Below, in pieces: positions 1 to 9,575 of a DNA stretch of 64,000 nucleotides (positions are counted from its first letter, which is position 1; each line of letters begins with the position of its first letter). A program made the translations under genes and the position numbers. This DNA comes from Phycisphaera sp. GTDB taxonomy: Bacteria; Planctomycetota; Phycisphaerae; Phycisphaerales; UBA1924. The notes beneath the pieces were generated by a model that saw only the letters and a program-made list of their open reading frames with translations, made no database searches and was not told where the DNA came from. The stretch covers positions 429,205 through 493,204 of the forward strand of contig CP098402.1 of the NCBI GenBank assembly GCA_025916675.1, in the 5' to 3' direction.

Positions 1-429
1 TTGCTTCGCGAGAGCGACATCGTGAGCCTGCACTGCCCGCTAACGCCCGGGACACGCCACCTGATCGACGGGCGGGCGCTTGCGAGCATGAAGGATGGGG
101 CGATGCTCATCAACACGAGCCGCGGTGGGGTGGTCGATACGAAAGCGGTGATTGACGCGCTCAAGGCGCGGAGGCTCGGGTCGCTGGGTATCGACGTGTA
201 CGAGGAGGAAGGCGACCTGTTCTTCAAGGACCTTTCCGGCGAGATCCTGGACGACGAGGTGTTCGCGCGGTTGCTCACCTTTCCCAATGTGCTGATCACC
301 GGCCACCAGGGCTTCTTCACCCGAGAAGCGCTGGGCAACATCGCACGGACGACCATTAAGAACCTGACGGATTTTGAGGCCGGTGGGCTGGATCCCGAGA
401 ACACCGTGACGATGGCCATGCTCGCCTAG
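1..429 (+). CDS. ldhA: D-2-hydroxyacid (D-lactate) dehydrogenase, C-terminal part
   Basis: Runs in from the left edge, so the true start is outside the window. The 142 visible residues are the C-terminal half of an NAD-dependent D-2-hydroxyacid dehydrogenase: the [10 protein letters not shown] segment carries the catalytic arginine, [11 protein letters not shown] the acidic residue that polarises the histidine, and [12 protein letters not shown] the catalytic histidine. The EEEGDLFF and GHQGFFT wording is typical of fermentative D-lactate dehydrogenase (pyruvate to D-lactate) rather than SerA or glyoxylate reductase. The gene ends tail-to-tail with the next gene, the two stops sharing the palindrome CTAG. 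The family is firm; the substrate is inferred. Confidence 0.85.
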   Translation: MLRESDIVSLHCPLTPGTRHLIDGRALASMKDGAMLINTSRGGVVDTKAVIDALKARRLGSLGIDVYEEEGDLFFKDLSGEILDDEVFARLLTFPNVLITGHQGFFTREALGNIARTTIKNLTDFEAGGLDPENTVTMAMLA

Positions 430-1463
430 GCGGGCGCCCTGGCGTTGCCGCATTCGGGGCAGGTGGTGAGGCCTTGGATGTCGTAGCCGCAGGCTTCGCA
501 GAGGCCGCGTTTGCGGCGGCGTTTTTTGGTGCCCAGGAGGTGGGTGCCGCCGGCGATGGTGAGCCAGAGCAGGGCGATGGTGCCGGCGTAGGCGGCGGTG
601 TTGGCGGCGAAGCCGGGCCAGAGGGGCATGAGGGGGAGGCTGTGGTGGCCCAGCGGGTGGAGCATGGGGTGCTGGGGCTGGTGGTGGAGGATGAGGCCGC
701 CCTTGAGGCCGTGGCGGAGGCTGACGAGTGGCATGTCTTCGACGCGCTCGATGGGTGGGCGTGGGCCGATGGCGTACTGCTCGGTCATCATGGCGTCCAT
801 GGGCCAGCCGCAGCGTTGGGCGGACCAGCGTTCGACGGGGCGGTGGAGGGCGTGGAGGGATTGGTCGCGGCTGCGTCGGAAGGAGGAGGCGGCGAACCAG
901 CCGGGGGCGTGCGCGAAGTAGCGAGCAGGATCGAACCAGTGGGACTTGAGTGGATCAATGTCGATGGTGCAGTCGGGGACGATGGTTTGGCTCAGCTCGT
1001 ATAGCGGTTCGTTTGGGTTGATCCAGGTGAATTCGTTCGGATGAAGTCGGTAGTGGGCGGAAGGAATCAACGGGGGATTCTTTGGAATGGCATCGCGGTG
1101 GACGGTCTGCGAGTAATCCCACTCGTTTCTATGAATCCAACTCCTGCCGTCACGCTGTATGATGAACCACGGAACTTCCGGCACATGGTGGACATCGATG
1201 GGCACCGATGGCGGTGTGTCGTTCGAGAGATAGAACACGGTCGACTCGAAGATGCCATTGCCTTGGTAGTGGTAATCGAGTGGCGTGATATTTGTGGACG
1301 GATCGATGGACCATGCGGCCATTGACGCCGAGGCTCGGAATGCCCGCCATTGCAGGATCCAACTCGACGCGACCGTGAGGAGTACGCCTGCGAGGAGGAC
1401 GAGGGTGATTCGGCGGGGCCAGCGCCAGTGGCTGGGTTTGCGTTGGTTGGGGTGTTTGGTCAT
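426..1463 (-). CDS. membrane protein with C-terminal zinc ribbon (paralogue 1)
   Basis: Unknown function. The 345 residues begin with a basic stretch and a transmembrane helix (about 18-40), followed by a roughly 230-residue extracytoplasmic region rich in W, H and P, a second helix near 285-310, a KKRRRKR patch and a [10 protein letters not shown]...CPECG zinc ribbon at the C-terminus. From family knowledge, such CxxCGYDxxG...CPECG tails are common on planctomycete membrane proteins of unknown role. It lies 3 nt downstream of a protein of the same architecture on the same strand, so the two probably form an operon and arose by duplication. Confidence 0.75.
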   Translation of the reverse strand: MTKHPNQRKPSHWRWPRRITLVLLAGVLLTVASSWILQWRAFRASASMAAWSIDPSTNITPLDYHYQGNGIFESTVFYLSNDTPPSVPIDVHHVPEVPWFIIQRDGRSWIHRNEWDYSQTVHRDAIPKNPPLIPSAHYRLHPNEFTWINPNEPLYELSQTIVPDCTIDIDPLKSHWFDPARYFAHAPGWFAASSFRRSRDQSLHALHRPVERWSAQRCGWPMDAMMTEQYAIGPRPPIERVEDMPLVSLRHGLKGGLILHHQPQHPMLHPLGHHSLPLMPLWPGFAANTAAYAGTIALLWLTIAGGTHLLGTKKRRRKRGLCEACGYDIQGLTTCPECGNARAPA

Positions 1464-1466
1464 GGG

Positions 1467-2273
1467 CTAGGCGTCCCCTTCCACGGGCGTGCCGCACTCG
1501 GGGCATTGTTCGAGGCCTCGCACGTCGTAGCGGCAGGTTTGGCATTGCCCGGGGTAGTGGCGGTTGAGGAGGCGGTCTCGCCAGGCGCGGAGGTGGAGGT
1601 CGGTGCGGCCGAGGATGGGGAGGATGAAGAGGCCCGCGAGGAGGGCGAGGGTGAGGGTGTTTCGAAGGTAGCCGGTCCAGATGATGGAGGTCTCGGTGTC
1701 CTTGCCTTGTGCATAGAGGCGGCGGATATCGTTGAATTCTGACCAATTTCGGAATTCATGGTCTGCTGGCAGTTCGTCGTAGCGTTCGACGAATCTGGAC
1801 ATCATCTTGCTTCGCCTCTCTGGTGTCGTGTCGCCGTGGATGCGGAAAGAGGTCGTTCGTGACGTCACGTGCAGGAGGCCCCGCGTGCGGTTGTGCCACG
1901 TGCTGGCACCACCCATCGGGAGCCAGCGTTCCTGTTCCAGTTGTCGCAGGTCGAGCATCGTTGGGGAGGAAAAACTGCCATAGAGGCCGTGCCACACGAA
2001 CTCGACATCTTCGCCGCGCGTGAAGAAAACGCCTGGAAACCAGTTTCGTGGGCCTGTCGGGCGGGCTTTGCCGAGGAAGCTGGAAGTCGTACGAATAAGG
2101 GCCTGTTTGACTGTGGATGGGCCAAACCACGGGCCGGCTGGGATGGTCGCGAAGTCGGCGAGGGTCACGAGAGCGATGGCACCGATGATCGCCGGGTGGC
2201 CGAACCAGCGGGCTTTGCGGCCTCGCAGGCGTTTCCAGATTCGGGTTGCGGCTTTGTTGGGCATGGCGGGCAT
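1467..2273 (-). CDS. membrane protein with C-terminal zinc ribbon (paralogue 2)
   Basis: Unknown function. The 268 residues have the same plan as the downstream neighbour: a basic N-terminus, a helix around 28-48, an extracytoplasmic middle, a second helix near 205-222 and a terminal CQTCRYDVRG...CPECG zinc ribbon. The middle regions of the two proteins share little obvious sequence. It is the first gene of the pair and divergent from the PhoX-like gene, so the 92-nt gap upstream must hold promoters for both directions. The ATG at 2273 is the first in frame; a second methionine lies three codons on. Confidence 0.7.
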   Translation of the reverse strand: MPAMPNKAATRIWKRLRGRKARWFGHPAIIGAIALVTLADFATIPAGPWFGPSTVKQALIRTTSSFLGKARPTGPRNWFPGVFFTRGEDVEFVWHGLYGSFSSPTMLDLRQLEQERWLPMGGASTWHNRTRGLLHVTSRTTSFRIHGDTTPERRSKMMSRFVERYDELPADHEFRNWSEFNDIRRLYAQGKDTETSIIWTGYLRNTLTLALLAGLFILPILGRTDLHLRAWRDRLLNRHYPGQCQTCRYDVRGLEQCPECGTPVEGDA

Positions 2274-2365
2274 TGGGGCTGGTTTGCGTGAAGCGGGCGC
2301 TAAATGTGGGCCGTACTATCCTTTGTATACGGACTGAAACGGTCCGGGGCTCGTATGTTTTTGCG

Positions 2366-3817
2366 ATGAGTACGCCGTTTTCCAACACTGAGACGACCCG
2401 CCGCCAGTTCATGCAGTCGGCGGCTGCTGTGACGCTGGGGTTTGGTGGGTTGCAGTCGCTGTTTGCGCGGGGGGCGTTCGCGACGCCGGGGAGCGGGGAT
2501 ATCGGGCTTGGGTTTGGGGCGTTGCGGCCTGACCCCAACCGCATCTTCGACCTGCCCGAGGGCTTCCGCTACAAGATCATCAGCCGCATCGGGCAGGTGA
2601 TGAGCGATGGGTTGCTCGTGCCGGGGTTGCCCGACGCGATGGGCGCGTTCGAGGGCGAGGACGGCACGACGATCATCGTGCGCAACCACGAGTTGGACCC
2701 GAGCAAGAGGAACGGCAGCCCGTTTGGTGATGGGCAGCGGCTGGCGGGCCGGCTGCCTCGCGCGAAGTTCTATGATGCGGGTTTTGGCGGCTACCACAGC
2801 TATGGCGGCACGACGACGATCGTGTACGACACGCGCACGGGGACGGTGGAGAAGGAGTTCCTGTCGTTGGCCGGGACGATCCGCAATTGTGCGGGCGGGG
2901 TGACGCCGTGGGGGTCTTGGATCACGTGCGAGGAGACGGCCGAGCGTGCAAGCGATCGGTATGGCGAGAGTCGCGTGTTCGAGCGCGATCACGGGTACAA
3001 CTTCGAGGTGCCGGCGAGCGCGACGCCGGGGCTTGCGGATCCGGTGCCGCTCAAGGCGATGGGGCGGTTCATGCACGAGGCGGTGTGCGTTGACCCTGGG
3101 ACGGGCATCGTGTACCAGACCGAGGATCGGCATGACGGGCTGATTTATCGGTTCGTGCCCGACGTGCCCGGGGAGTTGCAGCGGGGCGGGCGGTTGCAGG
3201 CCCTGTGCATCAAGGGCAGGCTGAGCCTGGACACGCGGAACTGGGAGAAGCAGAAGGTCGCGATCGGCGATCGGCTCGAGGTCGAATGGCTGGACATGGA
3301 CGATGTCGAGAGCCCGAAGGACGACCTGCGCAAGCGTGGGTTTGCCAGGGGCGCGGCCCGGTTTGCGCGCGGCGAGGGCATGTGGTGGGGGGCGCTGGCC
3401 GATGGCTCGCCGGCGTCGGCGTACTTCGCGTGCACGAGTGGCGGGCGGATCAACAAGGGGCAGATCTGGCGGTACACGCCGTCGCCGGCCGAGGGCACGG
3501 ACGGCGAGGCAGGCGAGCCGGGCGTGCTTGAGCTGTTCATCGAGCCGAATAATGCGGGGTTGATCGACAACGCGGACAACCTGACGGTGGCACCGTTCGG
3601 CGACCTGATCGTGTGCGAGGATGGCAGCGAGGAGGACTTCCTCGTTGGCGTGACGCCCGAGGGGCGGATCTACAAGATCGGCCGCAACGCGCGAAACAAC
3701 AGCGAGCTGGCTGGGGCCTGCTTTAGCCCCGATGGCTCGACGCTGTTCGTGAACGTGCAGACCGTGGGCATCACGCTGGCGATCACCGGGCCTTGGGAGT
3801 CTCGTCGGTCGGGTTGA
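2366..3817 (+). CDS. PhoX-type (DUF839) phosphatase-like protein, Tat-exported
   Basis: A 483-residue protein of the PhoX/DUF839 beta-propeller family, which includes Ca/Fe-dependent alkaline phosphatases. The start at 2366 gives a textbook Tat signal (TTRRQFMQSAAAV, then a hydrophobic stretch ending near GAFA), which the longer reading frame from 2246 would bury. Visible family features are TIIVRNHELDP, the WGSWITCEET block, and GGRINKGQIWRY followed by DNLTVAPFGDLIVCEDG late in the chain. Export to the periplasm and phosphomonoesterase activity are expected, but many family members lack demonstrated activity, so the substrate is open. It is not obviously in an operon with mscS, 25 nt downstream. 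Confidence 0.85.
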   Translation: MSTPFSNTETTRRQFMQSAAAVTLGFGGLQSLFARGAFATPGSGDIGLGFGALRPDPNRIFDLPEGFRYKIISRIGQVMSDGLLVPGLPDAMGAFEGEDGTTIIVRNHELDPSKRNGSPFGDGQRLAGRLPRAKFYDAGFGGYHSYGGTTTIVYDTRTGTVEKEFLSLAGTIRNCAGGVTPWGSWITCEETAERASDRYGESRVFERDHGYNFEVPASATPGLADPVPLKAMGRFMHEAVCVDPGTGIVYQTEDRHDGLIYRFVPDVPGELQRGGRLQALCIKGRLSLDTRNWEKQKVAIGDRLEVEWLDMDDVESPKDDLRKRGFARGAARFARGEGMWWGALADGSPASAYFACTSGGRINKGQIWRYTPSPAEGTDGEAGEPGVLELFIEPNNAGLIDNADNLTVAPFGDLIVCEDGSEEDFLVGVTPEGRIYKIGRNARNNSELAGACFSPDGSTLFVNVQTVGITLAITGPWESRRSG

Positions 3818-3842
3818 GCAGGTGCTCGCCCGCGCCGTCATC

Positions 3843-5678
3843 ATGGTTCTAGCATGTCCGATGCTCCGCGTCGCGATTGTCTATCTCGTTCTGCTGTTCG
3901 CTTCACCGGTTTGGGCCCAGGAAACGCCCGAGACCGAGCCACCGCCCGACGCCACGACGAGCGAGCAAGCCCGCGATGGCGAGGGGCTCGACCCTCGATT
4001 TGACAGCCCGCGTTCCACGATGATGACCTTTCTGCGGGCGGTCTCGCGGTACCACGGAAGCGAGCCGTTCAGCGAGGAGCGTGGCCGGGCCGAGGATGAT
4101 CTTGCCACCGCGCTCGGCCTGTCCGGGCCCGAGGCCGTGACGACGCTGAACAGCGCGATCCGGTTGCACGAGAGCCTGAAGCGGCTGGGGCAGGTGTCGC
4201 GGTACGCGCTACCCGATGCGCAGGCGGTGCGGCAGGCCGGGCGTGATGGGTCGCCTATGGATCGGTTCGTGTACTTCCCGCATGAGAGCGAGGAATTGGC
4301 CGAGCTTGGGCAGGCCGAGGCGGCGGATTTGCTGGGCGAGGGTGAGGACGGGCTGGAGATCGCGCTCACCCGGCGCGCTGGGGGTGTGTGGACGTTTGCC
4401 ACTTCTACGGTGGACAACTCCGAGGCGCTGTTCCGGCGGTTGGGGCGGCTGCCGGCGAGGTGGGGCGAGGACATCGGCGAACTGACGCCCGCGCTCCGCA
4501 TCGAGCGTTGGGTGGCGTTCAACCTCGAGAGCGTTGTCGCGGATCGTTATCTGTGGGCGAGCTTCGCCGGCATCCCGGCCTGGAAATGGGCACTGATCGT
4601 GGCCATTGTGTTCGCCGGGTTCGTGGCCGACCTATTGGCGATCGCGTTGGTGCGGTTTCTCTGGTGGGCGGGATTCGCCCGGCGCGGGGTGAAGGCGGAC
4701 CCGAAGGTCGTCAAGCGGGCGGCGCGGCCTTTCGCGTTGCTGGCGGCGGCTGTCGTGTGGTACTACGGGCAGGAGTTGCTGGGCTTGCCGCGGTTGCCCG
4801 AGACGATCATCCGCATCGGGGTGCTGGCCATCCTGGTGGTGTCGGTCGTGTGGGCGGCGTTCAGCGTGGTCGACCTGATCGGTGACGTGCTGACCAAGCG
4901 GGCGAGCAAGACCAGCACCAAGATCGACGACCTGCTGGTGCCATTGGGTCGGAAGACGGCCAAGGCGATCATCACGGTCTTTGGCATCGTGTACATCGCG
5001 CACGCGCTCGACTACGAGGTGCTGCCGCTGCTGACGGGGCTGGGCATTGGCGGTTTGGCTGTTGCATTTGCCGCGAAGGACACGATCGAGAACTTCTTCG
5101 GGTCGATCGCGGTGATCGCGGATCGGCCGTTCGAGGTTGGGGATTGGGTGGTGGTGGATGACGTCGAGGGGACGGTGGTGGAACTCGGGTTGCGCTCGAC
5201 GCGGATCCGGACGTTTTATGACTCGATCGTGACGGTGCCCAACGCGACGCTGGTGCGTGCGACCGTTGACAACTATGGGCGGCGGCGGTACCGGCGGTTC
5301 TCGACGCACGTGAACCTGCCGTACGACACGCCGCCGGACGCGATCGAGAAGTTCTGCGAGGGCGTCCGGCAGATCGTGAAGGACCACCCGAGCACGCGCA
5401 AGGACGTGTTCCACGTGTACCTGAACAAGTTCGGGCCGCATAGCTTGGACGTGCTGATCTATATCTTCCACGAGTGCCCGGATTGGGCGACGGAGCTTGC
5501 CGAGCGGCAGCGGTTCATGCTGGACGTGCTGCGGTTGGCGCAGGGGATGGGCGTGGAGTTTGCGTTCCCGACGCAGACGTTGCATGTGGTTCCGGAGGGG
5601 GACGACCAGTGGGCGCTCGAAGACGCACCGCAGACGCCACGGGAGCCGAACGGCCCTCGCTCGGAGAAGAGGGGATAA
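3843..5678 (+). CDS. MscS-family mechanosensitive channel with large N-terminal region
   Basis: About 611 residues, much longer than E. coli MscS (286). A signal peptide (LRVAIVYLVLLFASPVWAQ) precedes a roughly 200-residue extracytoplasmic region; membrane helices start near residue 240, and the pore helix and beta domain follow (TGLGIGGLAVAFAAKD, then FFGSIAVIADRPFEVGDWV). The family opens under membrane tension to release solutes during osmotic downshock. The start could be 3822 (GTG), 3843 (ATG) or 3861 (ATG); the last gives the cleanest signal peptide. The C-terminus ends in a charged tail next to a repeat element. Confidence 0.88.
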   Translation: MVLACPMLRVAIVYLVLLFASPVWAQETPETEPPPDATTSEQARDGEGLDPRFDSPRSTMMTFLRAVSRYHGSEPFSEERGRAEDDLATALGLSGPEAVTTLNSAIRLHESLKRLGQVSRYALPDAQAVRQAGRDGSPMDRFVYFPHESEELAELGQAEAADLLGEGEDGLEIALTRRAGGVWTFATSTVDNSEALFRRLGRLPARWGEDIGELTPALRIERWVAFNLESVVADRYLWASFAGIPAWKWALIVAIVFAGFVADLLAIALVRFLWWAGFARRGVKADPKVVKRAARPFALLAAAVVWYYGQELLGLPRLPETIIRIGVLAILVVSVVWAAFSVVDLIGDVLTKRASKTSTKIDDLLVPLGRKTAKAIITVFGIVYIAHALDYEVLPLLTGLGIGGLAVAFAAKDTIENFFGSIAVIADRPFEVGDWVVVDDVEGTVVELGLRSTRIRTFYDSIVTVPNATLVRATVDNYGRRRYRRFSTHVNLPYDTPPDAIEKFCEGVRQIVKDHPSTRKDVFHVYLNKFGPHSLDVLIYIFHECPDWATELAERQRFMLDVLRLAQGMGVEFAFPTQTLHVVPEGDDQWALEDAPQTPREPNGPRSEKRG

Positions 5679-5788
5679 CCACAGAGGCGCAGAGGCACAG
5701 AGAAGAGGGGATTGGGGGGAAGAGGAGAGAAGAGGGAGTGAAGACCCCTCACCCCGGCCCTCTCCCTGGGAGGGAGAGGGAGGAAGAG
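5679..5788. repeat. intergenic repeat: CACAGAGGC tandem, GA-rich tract and hairpin
   Basis: Between the convergent mscS and rnr genes. It starts with near-tandem CACAGAGGC units (5684-5702), continues as an almost pure purine tract to about 5743, and ends in a perfect 9-bp hairpin (CCCTCTCCC at 5758-5766, TGGGA loop, GGGAGAGGG at 5772-5780). On the + strand a T-run follows at 5791, inside rnr. Similar CACAGAGGCRCAGAGG and CTCACCCCGGCCCTCTCCC phrases recur between genes in many planctomycete genomes (recall, not checked). The hairpin may also serve as a bidirectional terminator. Confidence 0.6.
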
Positions 5789-8272
5789 TTATTTTTTGTC
5801 TCGGCGGTAGTTTGTTTTGCCCTTGTCGCGTGACTTGCTCTTGCGGCTGCGGCGGGTTCCGCCGGGCATCTTCTTGAAGCCGGCGCCTTCGGCGGCTTCG
5901 AGGCCGCCGCCGCCTTCGCCCAGGGTGAGTCCTTCGACGCCCTTGGTGACGGCCTTGCCGGCGGCGCGGCTTTCGGCGTCGGCGACGAGGAGCTCGAGGC
6001 GACGCTTGGGCAGGTCGACGGCGCCGATCTGCACGCGGAGGCGGTCGCCGAAGTTGAAGGAGCGGCCCGAGTTCTTGTCGACGAGGGCGCCGGTGTCCTT
6101 GACGGTGATCCACTTTGGCGGCCGACCGTCGCGGGTGACGTCTCCTGGCAAATCCTCGACCTTGATGAAGCCGTCGGCGAGGTACTTGTCGATCTGGATG
6201 AAGATGCCGCGGGTGTTGAGGCCGGTGACGACGCCGTCGAAGACCTCCCCGACCTTGTTGGAGAGGAGCTGGAGGACGAGGAAGCTGCGCAGCTCGCGTT
6301 CGGCGTCGGCGGCGTGGGCCTCGGTGTCGCTGATGTGGCGGCCGATGGTGACGAGGTCTTCTTGCGGCACGAACGACTCGGTCTCGCTGAGCTTGCGGCC
6401 GAGGAGTTTCATTTCCTTCTCGCCCTTGGGGGGCTTCTGGCCGTTGTCGGTGATGGCCAGGTAGTCTTGCAGCAGGCGGTGGGTGAGTAGGTCGGCGTAG
6501 CGGCGGATGGGGCTGGTGAAGTGGGAGTAGGCGTCGCTGGCCAGGGCGAAGTGGCCGATGGCGGCGGGTGAGTACTCGGCCTTGCTGAGCGTGCGGAGGA
6601 CGGCCATGTGGACGGCTCGGCCCGAGGCCTTGCCGCGGGTGGCGTCGAGGATGCTCTGGAGCTGCTCGCGGGTTGGGTTCTTTGGGATGGTGTAGCCGGC
6701 GACCTTGGCGACTTTCTGCGCGTCTTCCATGCCTGCGGGGGTGGGTGCGGGGTGGACGCGTCGCATGACGGGGACGTTCATGCGCTCGAAGAGGCGGGCG
6801 ACGGCCTCGTTGGCCTCGACCATGAACATCTCGATGATGGTGTGGGTGAAGGCGTCGTCCTCGGGCTGTGCGTCGATGACGTGCCCGTTGTCGTCGTAGA
6901 TGAGCTCGGCGTCGGGCAGGTCGAGGTGGATCATGCCCGCGGCGCGGCGGCGCTCGCGGATGGTTCGTGCGAGCTCGTCCATGAGCTTGACGGTGTTCTT
7001 GAGCTTGGGGGTGTACTCGGGGGCGGTGCGGGCGTGATTTTTGGCTTCTTCTTCGTTGCCGTCGATGAGGGCTTGCGCTTCCAAATAGGTCATGCGCTTG
7101 GCGCTGTTGATGATGGTCTGGGCGGCGCCGGTGCGGGTGACGCGGCCGGACAGGTCGTAGTGGATGAAGATGCTTTTGGCGAAGCGGGGGACCTGGGGCT
7201 GGAGCGAGCAGATGCCGTTGGAGAGGATCTCGGGTAGCATCGGGATGACGTGGCGGGGGAGGTAGACGCTGTTGCCGCGCTCGCGGGCCTCGACATCGAG
7301 CGGCGAGCCGGGCGTGATGAACGAGGCGACGTCGGCGATGTGGATTCCAAGTTCCCAGCCGTTGTCGGTGCGCTTGACGCTGATGGCGTCGTCGTAGTCC
7401 TTGGCGTCGGGCGGATCGATGGTGGTAATGAAGTCGTTTGTCAGGTCGAGGCGGTCGGGCAGAGCGCTCGGGCCCTCGCCCAGGAAGCGGCCGACGGCGT
7501 CGTCGAAGGCGCGGGTGGCTTCGCGGGCCTGGTCGAGGCAGGCGTCGGGGAATTCGTCTGGCGGCAGGGCGTAGGCGGCGATGATGGCCTGGGTCTCGAC
7601 GTCGGGTTGGCCGGCTTCGCCGAGCACTCGGGTGATGACGCCTTCGGCGAGGGCCTGGCCCTCGGGGTATTCGGTGAGGTCGACGATGACCTTGTCGCCC
7701 TCGCTGACGTGCTTGCTGTCGGCGTCGGCGATGACGACCGGGCCGATGGAGGTGTCGCCGTCGGGCATGGCCAGCCAGGTGGTGCCGCGTTTTTCCATGG
7801 TGGCGGCGTAGCTGGAGCGTTTGCGTTCGAGGATCTCGACGATCGCGCCGATGTACTGTGGGCCGAAGCCCGAGCGGCCGCTGGACTCGCGCTTGCGATC
7901 GCGGCGGATCTTGGCGCGGACGCGGTCTCCCGAGAGGGCACCCATGGTGTCGTCGGGTGGCACGAACACGTCGCCCTCGCGGACGCGGGATTCGGGCTTG
8001 AAGAAGCCGAAGCCCTTGGGGTTGCGGTTGAAGGTGCCCAGGACCTCGCCGTCGGTGTCGCCGAAGCTGGGGAGCAGGACCTGGCCGGCGTTGCTGAGGG
8101 CGAGGATGCCCTGGCCGACGAGTTCGTCGACGGCGCTCTGGAATTGCGCGGGATCGTCGGCGCGGAGGTCTTCGGCCAGCGTCTCGATGGTTGAGGGCGC
8201 GTACTGGGCGTGGCCGACGTGGCGGAGGATGGCCTCGCGGTACTTCAGGACGGCTTCTGTAGATGTGGACAT
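5789..8272 (-). CDS. rnr: ribonuclease R
   Basis: An 827-residue RNase II/R-family 3'-5' exoribonuclease. In order: an N-terminal winged-helix-like segment, cold-shock/OB domains, the RNB catalytic domain with the metal-binding TTIDPPDAKDYDDAIS motif near residue 260, and a C-terminal S1 domain (GEVFDGVVTGLNTRGIFIQI) followed by a strongly basic tail (RRSRKSKSRDKGK). The helix-like N-terminus, S1 domain and basic tail favour RNase R over RNase II; it degrades structured RNA. The start at 8272 (MSTSTEAV) is preferred over an upstream ATG at 8311 that would add 13 uncharacteristic residues. Monocistronic by layout. Confidence 0.95.
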   Translation of the reverse strand: MSTSTEAVLKYREAILRHVGHAQYAPSTIETLAEDLRADDPAQFQSAVDELVGQGILALSNAGQVLLPSFGDTDGEVLGTFNRNPKGFGFFKPESRVREGDVFVPPDDTMGALSGDRVRAKIRRDRKRESSGRSGFGPQYIGAIVEILERKRSSYAATMEKRGTTWLAMPDGDTSIGPVVIADADSKHVSEGDKVIVDLTEYPEGQALAEGVITRVLGEAGQPDVETQAIIAAYALPPDEFPDACLDQAREATRAFDDAVGRFLGEGPSALPDRLDLTNDFITTIDPPDAKDYDDAISVKRTDNGWELGIHIADVASFITPGSPLDVEARERGNSVYLPRHVIPMLPEILSNGICSLQPQVPRFAKSIFIHYDLSGRVTRTGAAQTIINSAKRMTYLEAQALIDGNEEEAKNHARTAPEYTPKLKNTVKLMDELARTIRERRRAAGMIHLDLPDAELIYDDNGHVIDAQPEDDAFTHTIIEMFMVEANEAVARLFERMNVPVMRRVHPAPTPAGMEDAQKVAKVAGYTIPKNPTREQLQSILDATRGKASGRAVHMAVLRTLSKAEYSPAAIGHFALASDAYSHFTSPIRRYADLLTHRLLQDYLAITDNGQKPPKGEKEMKLLGRKLSETESFVPQEDLVTIGRHISDTEAHAADAERELRSFLVLQLLSNKVGEVFDGVVTGLNTRGIFIQIDKYLADGFIKVEDLPGDVTRDGRPPKWITVKDTGALVDKNSGRSFNFGDRLRVQIGAVDLPKRRLELLVADAESRAAGKAVTKGVEGLTLGEGGGGLEAAEGAGFKKMPGGTRRSRKSKSRDKGKTNYRRDKK

Positions 8273-8385
8273 GGTGGGCCCTCCTGGCCGGGAAGCGTTG
8301 GTGGGGGGCAATTCCCCCCGTCAAGGCCCCAACCATATCGACCCGCGGCCGGATTCTCCGGGAAACGCGGTGCAAGACCGGCAGA

Positions 8386-9324
8386 TTACGCGGCCTTGCG
8401 GTCTTCCCCGCCGGTGGCTTCGAGGGCGCGAACGACCGCCCAGAGTTCGTGGCTGAGGCTCTCGCGGCCGGCCTTCTTGAGGGCGGGGCCGAGGGCCTTG
8501 CAGATGGAGCCGAAGTACCAGACGGCGAACTCGCGGCCGCCCTTGAAGAGGGTCCAGGCTTGTTCGCCCGAGCTCTGGTATCGCGCGAGCACGGCGCGGG
8601 CCGAGGCGACCGCGCCGCAGGTGGCCACGAGCAGGGCCGCGGGATCGGCGACTTCAACGAGTTTGGAGTGGACGTTCGAGGGCTTGCCGCTGGGGCTCAT
8701 GGGGACGGTGAGCAGGAGCTCGGCGCGTTCGAGCAGGTCGACGGCAGGCTCGCCGAAACGGACGCTCGCGTCTTCGCGGTCGACGCATGGGGCCTTGGGG
8801 TCGATGGTGTCGAGCAGGCCGGCGGCGACGGACTCGTCCTCGCCGCCGCCATGCTGGATGATGAGCGCGGCGGCCGCGAGGCGTTGGGCCGCGGCGGAAG
8901 AGGCTTCCATGGAGGCGAAGGCGCCGCCGTCGAGGCTGAGCACCGCTTGCATGGCGGTTGCGAGGCCGACCTGGCCGCTGGTGGGTTTTGGCGCCTCTTG
9001 CTTGCGGGGCTTTGGCTCGTGTTGCTCGTTGTTTCCTTGCCCCTGTTCTGGCATGCCGTCTTCCTCCTGCGAGTGTGCGTCCTGTGGCTGTTCGTCGGCC
9101 TGGTTGGGTTCGGGGTTGCTCTTGGCGGCGTGCTTGGCCTCGTTGATGAGCACCTCGGCGTCGTCGAAGCTGTCGAGCTGGTAGGCCACCTCATCGAACG
9201 ATGCCGCGAGGAGCTCGCCGAGGGTCGTGATGCCCTTCTTGTTCAGGCTCATCACCACGCCTGGCGTGGCGGAAGGTAGCTGCGAGATCGGCGTGTCACA
9301 CACCATGTGGGCTCCTGCGGGCAT
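8386..9324 (-). CDS. hypothetical cytosolic protein with acidic Q/P-rich linker
   Basis: No family recognised. The 312 residues fall into three parts: a helical N-terminus (about 15-65) whose NKKGITTLGELLAASFDE phrase resembles helix-hairpin-helix or pathway-sensing modules; a disordered linker rich in Q, E and P (about 70-110); and an alanine-rich helical C-terminal domain (about 115-310) with EQAWTLFKGGREFAVWYFG. No signal peptide or membrane helix. The start at 9324 has a clear AAGGAG site 6 nt upstream; the reading frame stays open for 300 further codons, but that is antisense to the epimerase gene and is rejected. Real coding is likely; function is unknown. Confidence 0.65.
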   Translation of the reverse strand: MPAGAHMVCDTPISQLPSATPGVVMSLNKKGITTLGELLAASFDEVAYQLDSFDDAEVLINEAKHAAKSNPEPNQADEQPQDAHSQEEDGMPEQGQGNNEQHEPKPRKQEAPKPTSGQVGLATAMQAVLSLDGGAFASMEASSAAAQRLAAAALIIQHGGGEDESVAAGLLDTIDPKAPCVDREDASVRFGEPAVDLLERAELLLTVPMSPSGKPSNVHSKLVEVADPAALLVATCGAVASARAVLARYQSSGEQAWTLFKGGREFAVWYFGSICKALGPALKKAGRESLSHELWAVVRALEATGGEDRKAA

Positions 9325-9575
9325 CCAATTCTCCTTCGAGTCCCCGAGCGGGTTCCATATATCATCGGATTCGGATTGGTGCGGGGGCAGTGGTGGTGGT
9401 TTGCGAATATCTCGCGCGGCTTGCGCAACCGGAGCCGGTGGGTGTAACCGCGCCAAGAGGAATGAGACGCGTCCCATAGGAACACCGAGCCCATTGCGCA
9501 AGCGAGGGCGGGGTGGATGTCCGTACGCACATTCCCGTCGCTCGCGCGAGGGGCTCGTGTGGGTCGTGGACTTGC

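Noticed and set aside
4632-8657. Very long open frame (about 1340 codons) on the minus strand
   Set aside because: It covers the mscS/rnr region in the wrong frame, is composed of R, P, H and A, and conflicts with two well-supported genes. High GC keeps such antisense frames open.
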